A DNA stretch of 15,426 nucleotides from an uncultured Clostridia bacterium (GTDB lineage: Bacteria; Bacillota; Clostridia; Christensenellales; Aristaeellaceae): assembly GCA_934636425.1 (NCBI GenBank), contig CAKUAV010000069.1, positions 1 to 15,426 of the forward strand. Reading direction: 5' to 3'. The translations under genes were made by a program, and so were the position numbers. Positions 7,121-14,045 of this stretch are shown in pieces. Each line of letters opens with the position of its first letter. The first letter of the stretch is position 1. The notes under the pieces were generated by a model. It saw only the letters and a list, made by a program, of their open reading frames with translations. It searched no databases and had not been told where the DNA came from.

Positions 7121-8055
7121 CATGAAATCGGCAAGCGCCCCGACGCAGATCAAAAGCACGCTCGTCCATCCTCGCGCCGCGCGGACTGAAGGAGATGCGC
7201 GCAGGGCGTCGGCGTTTTTCAGCGCCCGCGAAAAAGTCAGCGTGCCGCAAGGCTTTCAGCGGCAGACGCGTCGGATATGCAGCGCGCAAAATCCTGCGGA
7301 ATCAGCCGCGCGCCTGCGGAATCGGCAGGCGCTCGCCCCAGAGCAGCAGCGCGCCCGTCGCGCGCTCGTTCATCCACGCGCCGCGCGGACTGAAGGAGCC
7401 GCTCGCAGGGCGTCGGCGTTTCTCAGCGCCCGCGGAAAAGTCAGCGTGCCGCAAGGCTTTCAGCGGCAGACGCGTCGGATATGCAGCGCGCAAAATCCTG
7501 CGGAATCAGCCGCGCGTCCACAGAATCGGCAAGCGCCCCGACGCAGATCAAAAGCGCGCTCGTTCATCCACGCGCTACGCGGATTGCAAAAGCCCAGAGC
7601 AAAGCATCGGCGCTCTTCTCATACCCGAAAATATCAGCATGTCCGAACAGCCTTCATCCGTCAGGTTTTCAGGAATCGCCGTCTCATATGCGCGGCACGC
7701 ACTATTCGCAAAATCGGCAGCGCGTCCTGCCCAAAGGCAACTCCGCTCGGGGACAGCGAATGCACGGACACGGCTGAACCGGCAGCCGCTCGTCCGCAAA
7801 ATCGAAAAGCGTCCCGCCCCTGAGCAATGCATCGAAACTCTTTCAATGTCTGCAAAAAAACAGTACGCTCAGTCAAACTTCAGCCAGCGCAAAGGCACGC
7901 CCTTCGGATTGCGCCCGCATATCAGGCTCTCGCACGCGGCGTGCAAATGCCGCCGGGCAAAGCATCGACACGCTCCCAGTGCCCATAAGAAAAGCGGCAT
8001 GTCTGATCAGGCCTTATCCGTCGAACTTTCAGAAACGGGCACGTCGAATGCAGAG
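7121..8055. repeat. Decaying ~200-bp repeat family between infB and rbfA
   Basis: Two units are nearly identical over about 130 bp: from GCGGACTGAAGGAG at 7181 and again at 7385, spacing 204 bp. The flanking segment AATCGGCAAGCGCCCCGACG recurs at about 7126, 7320 (diverged) and 7524. More diverged copies can be traced from the anchor c(g/a)tcgg or catcga at 7207, 7411, 7605, 7830 and 7963, the last three with many changes and indels. An 8-bp stem GCGCCTGC/GCAGGCGC (7310-7332) occurs in one unit only. Base composition is visibly less GC-rich in the decayed part. The frame of the shared words differs between copies, so a DNA-level repeat is favoured over a coding one. The sequence differs from the 158-bp array between truB and ribF. 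Confidence 0.75.
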
Positions 8056-8350
8056 ACGCAAACGCAATCGCTCCATGCAGTCATATCCACGCAGAAACAG
8101 CAAAAGGCATCCCGTATTTGAATGGACAGCTATTCCTGTTCACGGTCTGGATTGGCATCAGCATTCGTACCGCATCAATAACCCATATGATCGACGGCTT
8201 CCAGTACATACAGCGCCGCCGAACGCCTTCAATCCGTTTAATGACGGGGATTTGCGGAACTTCTGCCCGCCATCATCCGCCCGGCGCAGCGCATTCATGC
8301 GGCTGAAGCGCCGGTTGGGCAAACCGCTGCTCTCCGGGCAATGGCGGCGT
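8056..8350. other. Gene-free stretch between repeat family and infB terminator
   Basis: I see no supported gene, RNA or promoter here. Open frames crossing it lack a ribosome binding site and resemble no family. It may be fully decayed repeat sequence; fragments such as CCTTCAATCCG vaguely recall the neighbouring family, but I cannot align a full unit. Composition is less GC-rich than the flanking genes. Confidence 0.5.
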
Positions 8351-8354
8351 TTCG

Positions 8355-8390
8355 AACAAAAGGGGATGCTTCCGGCCGGAAACATCCCCT
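8355..8390 (-). terminator. Intrinsic terminator downstream of infB
   Basis: A near-perfect palindrome at 8361-8390 (AGGGGATG, one mismatch, TTCCGG / CCGGAA, CATCCCCT) gives a stem of up to 14 bp. On the minus strand it is followed by TTTTGTT. It lies 38 nt after the infB stop codon, so most transcripts of the rimP-infB operon should end here, before the repeat region and rbfA. Confidence 0.9.
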
Positions 8391-8428
8391 GTCATGCGTT
8401 TGATGCGTGACCGGCCGCGCGCGGCTGG

Positions 8429-11281
8429 TTACTGAGCCACTTCCTCCATCAGGAAGCACTCGATCACGTCGCCTTCCTTGACGTCGTTGTAGTTTTCAAG
8501 GCCCACGCCGCACTCGTAGCCCGCGGCGACCTCCTTGGCGTCGTCCTTGAAGCGGCGCAGCGAGTCGATCTTCGTCTCGGTGATGACCACGTTGTCGCGC
8601 AGCAGGCGCGCCTTGGCGTTCCTCTGGATCTTGCCGTCCAGCACATAGCAGCCGGCGATCGTGCCCACGCCGGACACCTTGTAGGTCTGGCGCACCTCGG
8701 CGCGGCCCAGCACGTTCTCCTTGAACTTGGGCGCGAGCAGACCCTTCATGGCGGCCTGAATCTCCTCTATGGCGCTGTAGATGACGCGGTACAGCCGGAT
8801 GTCGACGTTCTCGCGCTCGGCCAGATCGCGCACCGCGTTGTCATGGCGCACGTTGAAGCCGATGATGATGGCGTTCGAGGCCGAGGCCAGCATGACGTCG
8901 GTCTCTGTGATCGCGCCCACGCCGCCGTGTATGCAGCGCACGCGAACCTCGTCGTTGGACAGCTTTTCGAGCGACTGCTTGACCGCCTCGACCGAGCCCT
9001 GAACGTCGGCCTTGACGATCAGATTGAGCTCCTTCACCTGGCCGGCGCTGATCTGGTTGAACAGATCGTCCAGCGACGTCTTGGTCTGGGACTTGATGAG
9101 CGCGGCGCGCAGCTTGTCCTTGCGTTCCTCGGCCACCTGGCGGCTCAGCTTGTCGTCGTCCACGGCGCTGATGATGTCGCCGGCGGACGGCACGTCGTTA
9201 AAGCCTATGACCTCGACCGGCATGGACGGGCCCGCGCTCTTGACGCGCTCGCCGCGGTCGTTCACCATGGCGCGCACGCGGCCGTACGCCGTGCCCGCGA
9301 CGATGGTATCGCCGATCATCAGAGTGCCGTTCTGCACCAGCACGGTGGCCACGGGGCCGCGGCCCTTGTCCAGACGCGCCTCGATGATGATGCCGCGCGC
9401 CTTGCGGTTCGGGTTGGCGCGCAGGTTCTGCACCTCGGCCACCAGCAGGATCATCTCGAGCAGCTGGTCGATGTTCTGGCCGGTGGTGGCGGACACCTCG
9501 ACCATGATTGTATCGCCGCCCCACTCCTCCGCGACGAGGCCGTATTCGGTCAGCTCGGTGCGGATCTTTTCGGGGTTGGCGGTGGGCTTGTCGCACTTGT
9601 TGATCGCCACGATGACCGGCACGTTGGCCGCCTTGGCGTGGTTGATCGATTCAATGGTCTGCGGCATGACGCCGTCGTCGGCCGCGACCACCAGCACGGC
9701 GATGTCGGTCGCCATGGCGCCGCGCGCGCGCATCGCGGTGAACGCCTCGTGACCGGGGGTATCGAGGAATGTGATGCCCTTATCGCCCACGTTCACGGTG
9801 TAAGCGCCGATGTGCTGCGTGATGCCGCCGGCCTCGCTGGCGGTGACGCGCGTCTTGCGGATGTAGTCCAACAGGGAGGTCTTGCCGTGGTCGACGTGAC
9901 CCATGATGGTCACGACCGGATTGCGCACGATCAGATCCTCTTCCTTGTCCTCGAAGTTCTCGTCGGACAGCACGTCCTCGGCGGTCTTGTCCAGCTTCAG
10001 CTCCAGCTCGATGTCGAACTCGGAGCAGACCAGCTGCGCCGTGTCGAAGTCCAATTCTGCGTTGATCGTGGCCATGACGCCCAGCAGCATCAGCTTCTTT
10101 ATGATCTCGGCGCTGGGCTTGCCGATGCGCTCGGAGAGATCCTTGACGGTGATGGTCTCGTTGTTCATGACCGCCTTTTCGATCTTCACCGGTTCCGGCT
10201 TGGGCTGCTGAATCTGCGCCTTCTTCTTGCCGCGCTTGCCGCGCTCGAACTCGTCGTCCATGCCATAGGCCATGCTGCCCCGGGCGTTGGTCTGCTGCTT
10301 GCGGTTCTTGGCGGCGCGCTCGGGATCATTCTGGCGCACATAGTTTTTCTTGTTGGGATCGTAGTTGGAGACGCGCTCCTTCTCGACCGCGGGCGTCAGC
10401 TCGCTGCTCAGCTTGCGTCCCAGTCCGCCGCCCTGTGCGGGGCGCGGAGGACGGCTGCCGAACGAGCCGCCCTGTCCGCCCTGCGGCGCGGGACGGCCAT
10501 ACTGTCCCTGACCCTGCGGCGCGGGACGGCCATACTGTCCCTGACCCTGCGGCGCGGGGCGGCCATACTGTCCCTGACCCTGCGGCGTGGGACGACCGTA
10601 CTGTCCCTGACCCTGCGGCGCGGGGCGGCCGTACTGACCCTGCGGCGCGGGGCGGCCGTACTGACCCTGACCCTGAGGCGCGGGACGGCCGTACTGTCCC
10701 TGACCCTGCGGCGCGGGACGGCCGTACTGTCCCTGACCCTGCGGCGCGGGACGGCCATAGGCGCCGCGCGGCGCGTCGGCTCGACGGTCGGCGGGCTTAT
10801 CCTCGCTCCTGGGCGCGTCGGATTTGGGCGCGTCAGCCTTGACGGGCTCGGTTTTCGCCGGCTCGCTCTTTTCTTCGGCCTTTTCGGCGCGGGGCGTTTC
10901 GGCGGGGGCGGTGGGCTCGTGCTTTTCCTCGGCATGAGCGGGTTCGGCCTTCTGCGCTTCGGTCTCGGCGGAGCGGACGGCCTCGGCAACGCTGTCGGAG
11001 GAATAGGCGTTCATGAAGGCGGCGGCCGCCTCCTGCTGACGCTTCATTTCTTCCTTCTGCTGCTGCTCCTGCGCCTCCCTGACCTTCTGAAGGGCGGCAT
11101 CCTCGAGCTTTTTGAGCGAACTGAGCGTTTCCAGCGCCTGCTTGCGCGAGCGGGACACCGTGTCGTATACCCGTCCCACTCCGGCGGTCAGCTCTTTGGT
11201 GGCGTCCTGGACGCGCACCTTGGCCGTGGCGGCCGTATCCTGCGCTCTGACCCTGGCGTCTTGCACCCTGACTTTGGACAT
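8429..11281 (-). CDS. infB: Translation initiation factor IF-2 with long repetitive N-terminus
   Basis: IF2 is the GTPase that brings initiator fMet-tRNA to the 30S subunit and promotes subunit joining. The 950 residues contain an unusual VRVQDA-rich start (1-30), a charged probable coiled coil (about 45-90), an acidic Ala/Glu/Lys/Pro linker, and nine YGRP(A/T)PQ repeats (175-267). These are followed by an IF2_N domain (VKDLSERIGKPSAEIIKKL, about 373), then the G domain with GHVDHGKT (460-467), DTPGHEAF (about 506), NKCD (about 560) and SATTGQN (about 595). Domains II, III and the C-terminal fMet-tRNA-binding domain follow, ending in ECFLMEEVAQ. All nucleotide-binding motifs are intact. The extra length over a compact IF2 is N-terminal and likely disordered. 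The ATG at 11281 has a G-rich site (GGGGGTG) about 10 nt upstream. It is the last gene before a strong terminator. Confidence 0.97.
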   Translation of the reverse strand: MSKVRVQDARVRAQDTAATAKVRVQDATKELTAGVGRVYDTVSRSRKQALETLSSLKKLEDAALQKVREAQEQQQKEEMKRQQEAAAAFMNAYSSDSVAEAVRSAETEAQKAEPAHAEEKHEPTAPAETPRAEKAEEKSEPAKTEPVKADAPKSDAPRSEDKPADRRADAPRGAYGRPAPQGQGQYGRPAPQGQGQYGRPAPQGQGQYGRPAPQGQYGRPAPQGQGQYGRPTPQGQGQYGRPAPQGQGQYGRPAPQGQGQYGRPAPQGGQGGSFGSRPPRPAQGGGLGRKLSSELTPAVEKERVSNYDPNKKNYVRQNDPERAAKNRKQQTNARGSMAYGMDDEFERGKRGKKKAQIQQPKPEPVKIEKAVMNNETITVKDLSERIGKPSAEIIKKLMLLGVMATINAELDFDTAQLVCSEFDIELELKLDKTAEDVLSDENFEDKEEDLIVRNPVVTIMGHVDHGKTSLLDYIRKTRVTASEAGGITQHIGAYTVNVGDKGITFLDTPGHEAFTAMRARGAMATDIAVLVVAADDGVMPQTIESINHAKAANVPVIVAINKCDKPTANPEKIRTELTEYGLVAEEWGGDTIMVEVSATTGQNIDQLLEMILLVAEVQNLRANPNRKARGIIIEARLDKGRGPVATVLVQNGTLMIGDTIVAGTAYGRVRAMVNDRGERVKSAGPSMPVEVIGFNDVPSAGDIISAVDDDKLSRQVAEERKDKLRAALIKSQTKTSLDDLFNQISAGQVKELNLIVKADVQGSVEAVKQSLEKLSNDEVRVRCIHGGVGAITETDVMLASASNAIIIGFNVRHDNAVRDLAERENVDIRLYRVIYSAIEEIQAAMKGLLAPKFKENVLGRAEVRQTYKVSGVGTIAGCYVLDGKIQRNAKARLLRDNVVITETKIDSLRRFKDDAKEVAAGYECGVGLENYNDVKEGDVIECFLMEEVAQ
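10481..10759 (-). repeat. 33-bp in-frame tandem repeat inside infB (nine units)
   Basis: Nine copies of a unit encoding YGRPAPQGQGQ lie head to tail. Eight intervals add up to seven of 33 bp and one of 27 bp (the fourth unit lacks two residues). One copy has Thr for the first Ala. Copies are nearly identical even at silent positions, for example GGCCAT versus GGCCGT. This suggests recent expansion or ongoing homogenisation by slippage or recombination. Confidence 0.92.
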
Positions 11282-11304
11282 TCCCTACATACACCCCCGA
11301 GTTA

Positions 11305-11619
11305 TCATTCAATCTCTGTGAACGCGCCTTGCAGGAGGACTTTGAGCCGCTCCGCCAGCGCTTTATCCGTAATGGCCGCGACCATGCGGCCGGACTGGCC
11401 GATTGCCCGCCCCAGTTCACCTTCGGGGATCAGACAATAGCTGACGTTGTAGTAGGCGCAGGCGTCGGTGACAGCCTTGCGCGTGTTGTTCGACGCGCCC
11501 GCGTCGATGAGTATGAGATGGGCTGTGCCGGCCTTGATCAGCTTGTCGCAGATCGCCTGACCGCTCTGTACGCGGCCCGCCTTGCAGGCCAGCCCGAGAG
11601 ATCCCAGCGCCCTGTTCAT
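11305..11619 (-). CDS. ylxQ: L7Ae-family RNA-binding protein YlxQ
   Basis: A 104-residue member of the L7Ae/L30e/YbxF family, which binds kink-turn-like RNA; its precise cellular role is unsettled. The typical fold is visible: an N-terminal helix ALGSLGLACKAGRVQSGQ, AICDKLIKAGTAHLILIDAGAS, NNTRKAVTDACAYYNVSYCLI, then GELGRAIGQSGRMVAAITDKALAERL. Gly/Asn residues at the RNA-contact loop (ASNNTRK) are present. The ATG directly follows the ylxR TAG with no gap, and its GGAGG lies inside the end of ylxR, so translation should be coupled. infB begins 23 nt later. The ylxR-ylxQ-infB order is conserved in Firmicutes. Confidence 0.92.
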   Translation of the reverse strand: MNRALGSLGLACKAGRVQSGQAICDKLIKAGTAHLILIDAGASNNTRKAVTDACAYYNVSYCLIPEGELGRAIGQSGRMVAAITDKALAERLKVLLQGAFTEIE

Positions 11620-11895
11620 CTAAGCGTCCTCCCCGGCCAGCTGCGCGCTGAGCTGAGAGAAAACTTCTTCGGACACGCTGCATTCCAGCTGGCGCTCGAG
11701 CGCATGGGTCTTGACCGCCTTGGCGAGGCACTCGGCGCTTTTGCAGACATACGCGCCGCGGCCGGGCGCTTTGCCCACGCGGTCGAAGGCGATCGCGCCC
11801 TCGGGCGATTTGACCACGCGCAGAAGCTCCTTCTTGGGCTTCATCTCGCGGCAGCCCACGCACATGCGCATGGGCACTCGGCGTTGTTTGAGCAT
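11620..11895 (-). CDS. rnpM (ylxR): YlxR / RnpM family RNase P modulator
   Basis: A 91-residue basic protein with the two family signatures: RMCVGCREMKPKKELLRVV (residues 10-28, with C12 and C15) and GRGAYVC (45-51). A further Cys at 56 and the helix ECLAKAVKTHALERQL follow. The family forms a small RNA-binding fold; B. subtilis YlxR was reported to bind the RNase P RNA and lower RNase P activity in vitro, hence RnpM. The ATG at 11895 has an AGGAGG 6 nt upstream. It lies 62 nt after nusA and abuts ylxQ. A short acidic end, LAGEDA, closes the protein. Confidence 0.94.
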   Translation of the reverse strand: MLKQRRVPMRMCVGCREMKPKKELLRVVKSPEGAIAFDRVGKAPGRGAYVCKSAECLAKAVKTHALERQLECSVSEEVFSQLSAQLAGEDA

Positions 11896-11957
11896 GAAAA
11901 TCCTCCTGGCTCGAAGCGCTCAGAGCGCGTCCTCATCGGGGCGCTCCTTCGAATGTA

Positions 11958-13094
11958 TTATTCCGCCTCGGGCGATTCGGTTCCTTCGCCCTCGATTTCG
12001 GTCTCGCTGATCATGTCGGCCACCTGGCTCTGGCTCTTGATGTCGATCTTCCAGCCGGTCAGCTTGGCGGCGAGGCGGGCGTTCTGTCCCTCCTTGCCGA
12101 TGGCCAGAGAGAGCTGATTGTCGGGCACGATGATGCGCGCGCTCTTTTCCTTCTCGTTGACCGCGACGTGAATCACGCGCGCCGGGTTGAGCGCGTTGGC
12201 GATGTACTCGGCCGGCTCGCTCGACCAGCGGATGATGTCGATCTTCTCGGTCTTGAGCTCGGCCACGACGTTTTCGACGCGCATGCCGCGCGGGCCGACG
12301 CACGCGCCGACCGGATCGATCATCGGGTCGGTCGAGAACACGGCCATCTTGGTGCGCGAGCCGGCCTCGCGGGCGATCGACTTGATCTGCACCACGCCGC
12401 TCTGTATCTCGGGCACTTCGATTTCAAACAGGCGCTTGACCAGTCCGGAATGGGTGCGGGAGACCAGAATCTGCGGCCCCTTGCCGTTCTTGCCGCCGGT
12501 GACCTCCAGCACATACACCTTCAGCCGGTCGCCGGGTGTGAATGTCTCGCCGTTCATCTGCTGGGCGGCCTCGAGACATCCCTCGGTGCGCCCCAGCTCG
12601 ACGTAAACGTCCTTGCCTTCGACGCGGTCGACCACGGCGGTCAGGATCTCGTTTTCCTTCTCGACGTATTCGTTGTATATGCCGCCGCGCTCGGCCTCGC
12701 GGATCTTCTGCACGACCACCTGCTTTGCGGTCTGCGCGGCGATGCGGCCAAACTGACGGGGCGTGATCTTTTCCTCGATCAGATCGCCCTCGCAGTAGGC
12801 GGGATTGAGCTGACGCGCCTCGGCCAGACTGATTTCGGTCTGGGGATCGGCGACCTCCTCGACCACCTTCTTGCGCGCGAACACTTCAACCTCGCCGCGC
12901 TCGCGGTCTATGCTGACGCGGACGTTGCCGCCGTTGTTCTCGTAATTGCGCTTGTAGGCGGCCACCAGAGCCGTCTCGATGGCGGTAAAGAGCATTTCGC
13001 GGTCGATATGACGCTCGCGCGCCAGATCGTTCAGCGCTTCGATGAATTCGTTGTTGGATTGATTCGCGGCTTTCGCGGTTTTCGCGGCTCTCAT
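11958..13094 (-). CDS. nusA: Transcription termination/antitermination factor NusA
   Basis: NusA binds RNA polymerase and nascent RNA, enhancing pausing and intrinsic termination and supporting antitermination on rRNA operons. The 378 residues comprise the RNAP-binding N-terminal domain (about 14-135), an S1 domain (about 145-210), KH1 with GACVGPRG near 262, and KH2 with LAIGKEGQNARLAAKLTGWKI near 328. It ends in a short acidic tail (ETEIEGEGTESPEAE). It lacks the C-terminal acidic repeats of E. coli NusA, as expected outside Proteobacteria. I prefer the ATG at 13094 (GGAGG 10 nt upstream) over an in-frame ATG at 13136, which would overlap rimP. The first 13 residues (RAAKTAKAANQSN) are a low-complexity extension. 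It follows rimP by 38 nt. Confidence 0.96.
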   Translation of the reverse strand: MRAAKTAKAANQSNNEFIEALNDLARERHIDREMLFTAIETALVAAYKRNYENNGGNVRVSIDRERGEVEVFARKKVVEEVADPQTEISLAEARQLNPAYCEGDLIEEKITPRQFGRIAAQTAKQVVVQKIREAERGGIYNEYVEKENEILTAVVDRVEGKDVYVELGRTEGCLEAAQQMNGETFTPGDRLKVYVLEVTGGKNGKGPQILVSRTHSGLVKRLFEIEVPEIQSGVVQIKSIAREAGSRTKMAVFSTDPMIDPVGACVGPRGMRVENVVAELKTEKIDIIRWSSEPAEYIANALNPARVIHVAVNEKEKSARIIVPDNQLSLAIGKEGQNARLAAKLTGWKIDIKSQSQVADMISETEIEGEGTESPEAE

Positions 13095-13132
13095 GGATTC
13101 TTTTCCTCCATTAATGATACTTTCATGGCCGG

Positions 13133-13720
13133 TCAAACCGGTCGTTCCTCGCCGGCGGGCTGAGCGTCCGCCTGATCGTCCTCCCCGAAGAGCTCGTCGG
13201 AGGCCTCGTCTGTCGTCTCGTAATCGTCGTCCTGATCGTATACGCCGTCCAGCGCCGCGTCGATCGCCGCTTCGTCCAGCTCGATGACCGGAGCGACCTG
13301 CGCCACGCTCGCGCGCGGGAAGGCCCTTTCCTCATCGCCGATGCGTATGACGACGTTTTTGTCAATCAGCCCCACGAGCGTCCCCGTGAAGCTCTTCAAT
13401 CCGTCCACGGCCTTGTAAAGGCGCACCTCGACGGTCGTGCCGGCGGCGCGCTCGAAGTCAGCGTCCTTTTTGAGCGGCCTGTCCGCGCCGGGCGAGCAGA
13501 CCTCCATGTAGTCGTAGTCCACATCGTCCATCAGCGGCAGCACGCGGCGATGGAAGCTCTCCAGCGCGTCCAGATCCACGCCGGTCGGCGTATCGATAAA
13601 AAAGCGCAGAAACCGGCCGGTGTTTTCCTTAACCAGCTCGACGTCCACCAGCTCGTAGCCCATATCCTTCGCCAGGCGGGATGCGGTCGGCTCGACATAT
13701 CCGGAAAGCGTATGCTTCAT
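13133..13720 (-). CDS. rimP: Ribosome maturation factor RimP, with acidic C-terminal tail
   Basis: RimP binds the 30S subunit and promotes early 3'-domain assembly. The product is 195 residues. Its core runs from EPTASRLAKDMGYELVDVELVKE through the conserved RFFIDTPTGVDLDALESFHR to MEVCSPGADRPLKKDADFERAAGTTVEV, then an Sm-like C-terminal domain (FTGTLVGLIDKNVVIRIGDEE). A typical RimP is about 150 residues; here about 40 extra residues, rich in Asp/Glu, end in EDDQADAQPAGEERPV. I chose the ATG at 13720 because GGGAG sits 7 nt upstream. The frame is open to 13897, but that part overlaps the leader hairpin and the -10 box of its own promoter, so it is not coding. It is the first gene of the nusA operon. 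Confidence 0.95.
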   Translation of the reverse strand: MKHTLSGYVEPTASRLAKDMGYELVDVELVKENTGRFLRFFIDTPTGVDLDALESFHRRVLPLMDDVDYDYMEVCSPGADRPLKKDADFERAAGTTVEVRLYKAVDGLKSFTGTLVGLIDKNVVIRIGDEERAFPRASVAQVAPVIELDEAAIDAALDGVYDQDDDYETTDEASDELFGEDDQADAQPAGEERPV

Positions 13721-13773
13721 AGTAATCTCCCATCGTCGCTTATATGAAAGCGCGCACATTCGCCTACAACAGC

Positions 13774-13798
13774 AAAGAGTGGGCATCCCCCACTCTTT
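13774..13798 (-). promoter_or_regulatory. Strong hairpin in the rimP-nusA operon leader
   Basis: A perfect 10-bp stem AAAGAGTGGG / CCCACTCTTT with a 5-nt loop lies between the rimP promoter and start codon, about 55 nt downstream of the expected transcript start. After the stem the minus strand continues GCTGTTGTAGG, so there is only a short U-rich feature inside the stem end and no full terminator tract. I recall similar AGAGTGGG/CCCACTCT hairpins upstream of rimP in other Clostridia but could not verify this. It is a candidate NusA-responsive attenuator or mRNA stabiliser. Confidence 0.7.
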
Positions 13799-13856
13799 CA
13801 CGCCTGTTTCTATGGCAGATGCGCGAGCATATTGCACAACACACTCATGCAAAGCT

Positions 13857-13885
13857 ATTATACCACAGCGGCGCTCCAAATACAA
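13857..13885 (-). promoter_or_regulatory. Promoter of the rimP-nusA-ylxR-ylxQ-infB operon
   Basis: On the minus strand, TTGTAT (13880-13885) is followed after 17 bp by TATAAT (13857-13862), with TGG before the -10 box (extended -10). The -35 matches only TTG of TTGACA, but the extended -10 compensates. The predicted leader is about 130 nt and contains the strong hairpin at 13774-13798. Confidence 0.8.
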
Positions 13886-13981
13886 CCACCTTTTCACAAA
13901 TTGACCGGCTCAAACGGGACGCGGCGTTCGAATTTTGCGTTAACATTGCCCGCATGACCGTTCATGAGGGGATAATTGTTA

Positions 13982-14010
13982 TTGAAGCGCCGCGCCGTCC
14001 ATGCTATAAT
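13982..14010 (+). promoter_or_regulatory. Promoter of the WG-repeat-like gene
   Basis: TTGAAG (13982-13987), 17-bp spacer, TATAAT (14005-14010), with TGC just before the -10 box (extended -10). The start codon is about 35 nt downstream of the -10. A small palindrome CATGA-CCGT-TCATG (13953-13966) lies just upstream of the -35; whether it is an operator is unknown. Confidence 0.8.
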
Positions 14011-14045
14011 AAAGGAACCTGAACTGACAAAAAGGAGGGATCGCC

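Noticed and set aside
7195..8121. 308-codon plus-strand open frame running through the ~200-bp repeats
   Set aside because: GGAG directly abuts the ATG, so there is no usable ribosome binding site. The repeat words fall in different frames in different copies, and the Arg/Ser-rich product resembles no family. A transcript or peptide would reverse this view.
7979..8410. 143-codon plus-strand frame upstream of the infB terminator
   Set aside because: GTG start without a ribosome binding site, runs through the terminator palindrome, and shows no recognisable domain.
8843..11440. 865-codon plus-strand open frame opposite infB and ylxQ
   Set aside because: Shadow of IF2 coding; its repeats merely mirror the 33-bp repeats on the other strand, and no ribosome binding site or domain is visible.
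13721..13897. N-terminal extension of rimP to an upstream start at 13897
   Set aside because: It would cover the -10 box and the leader hairpin, lacks RimP similarity, and the ATG at 13720 has a good ribosome binding site.
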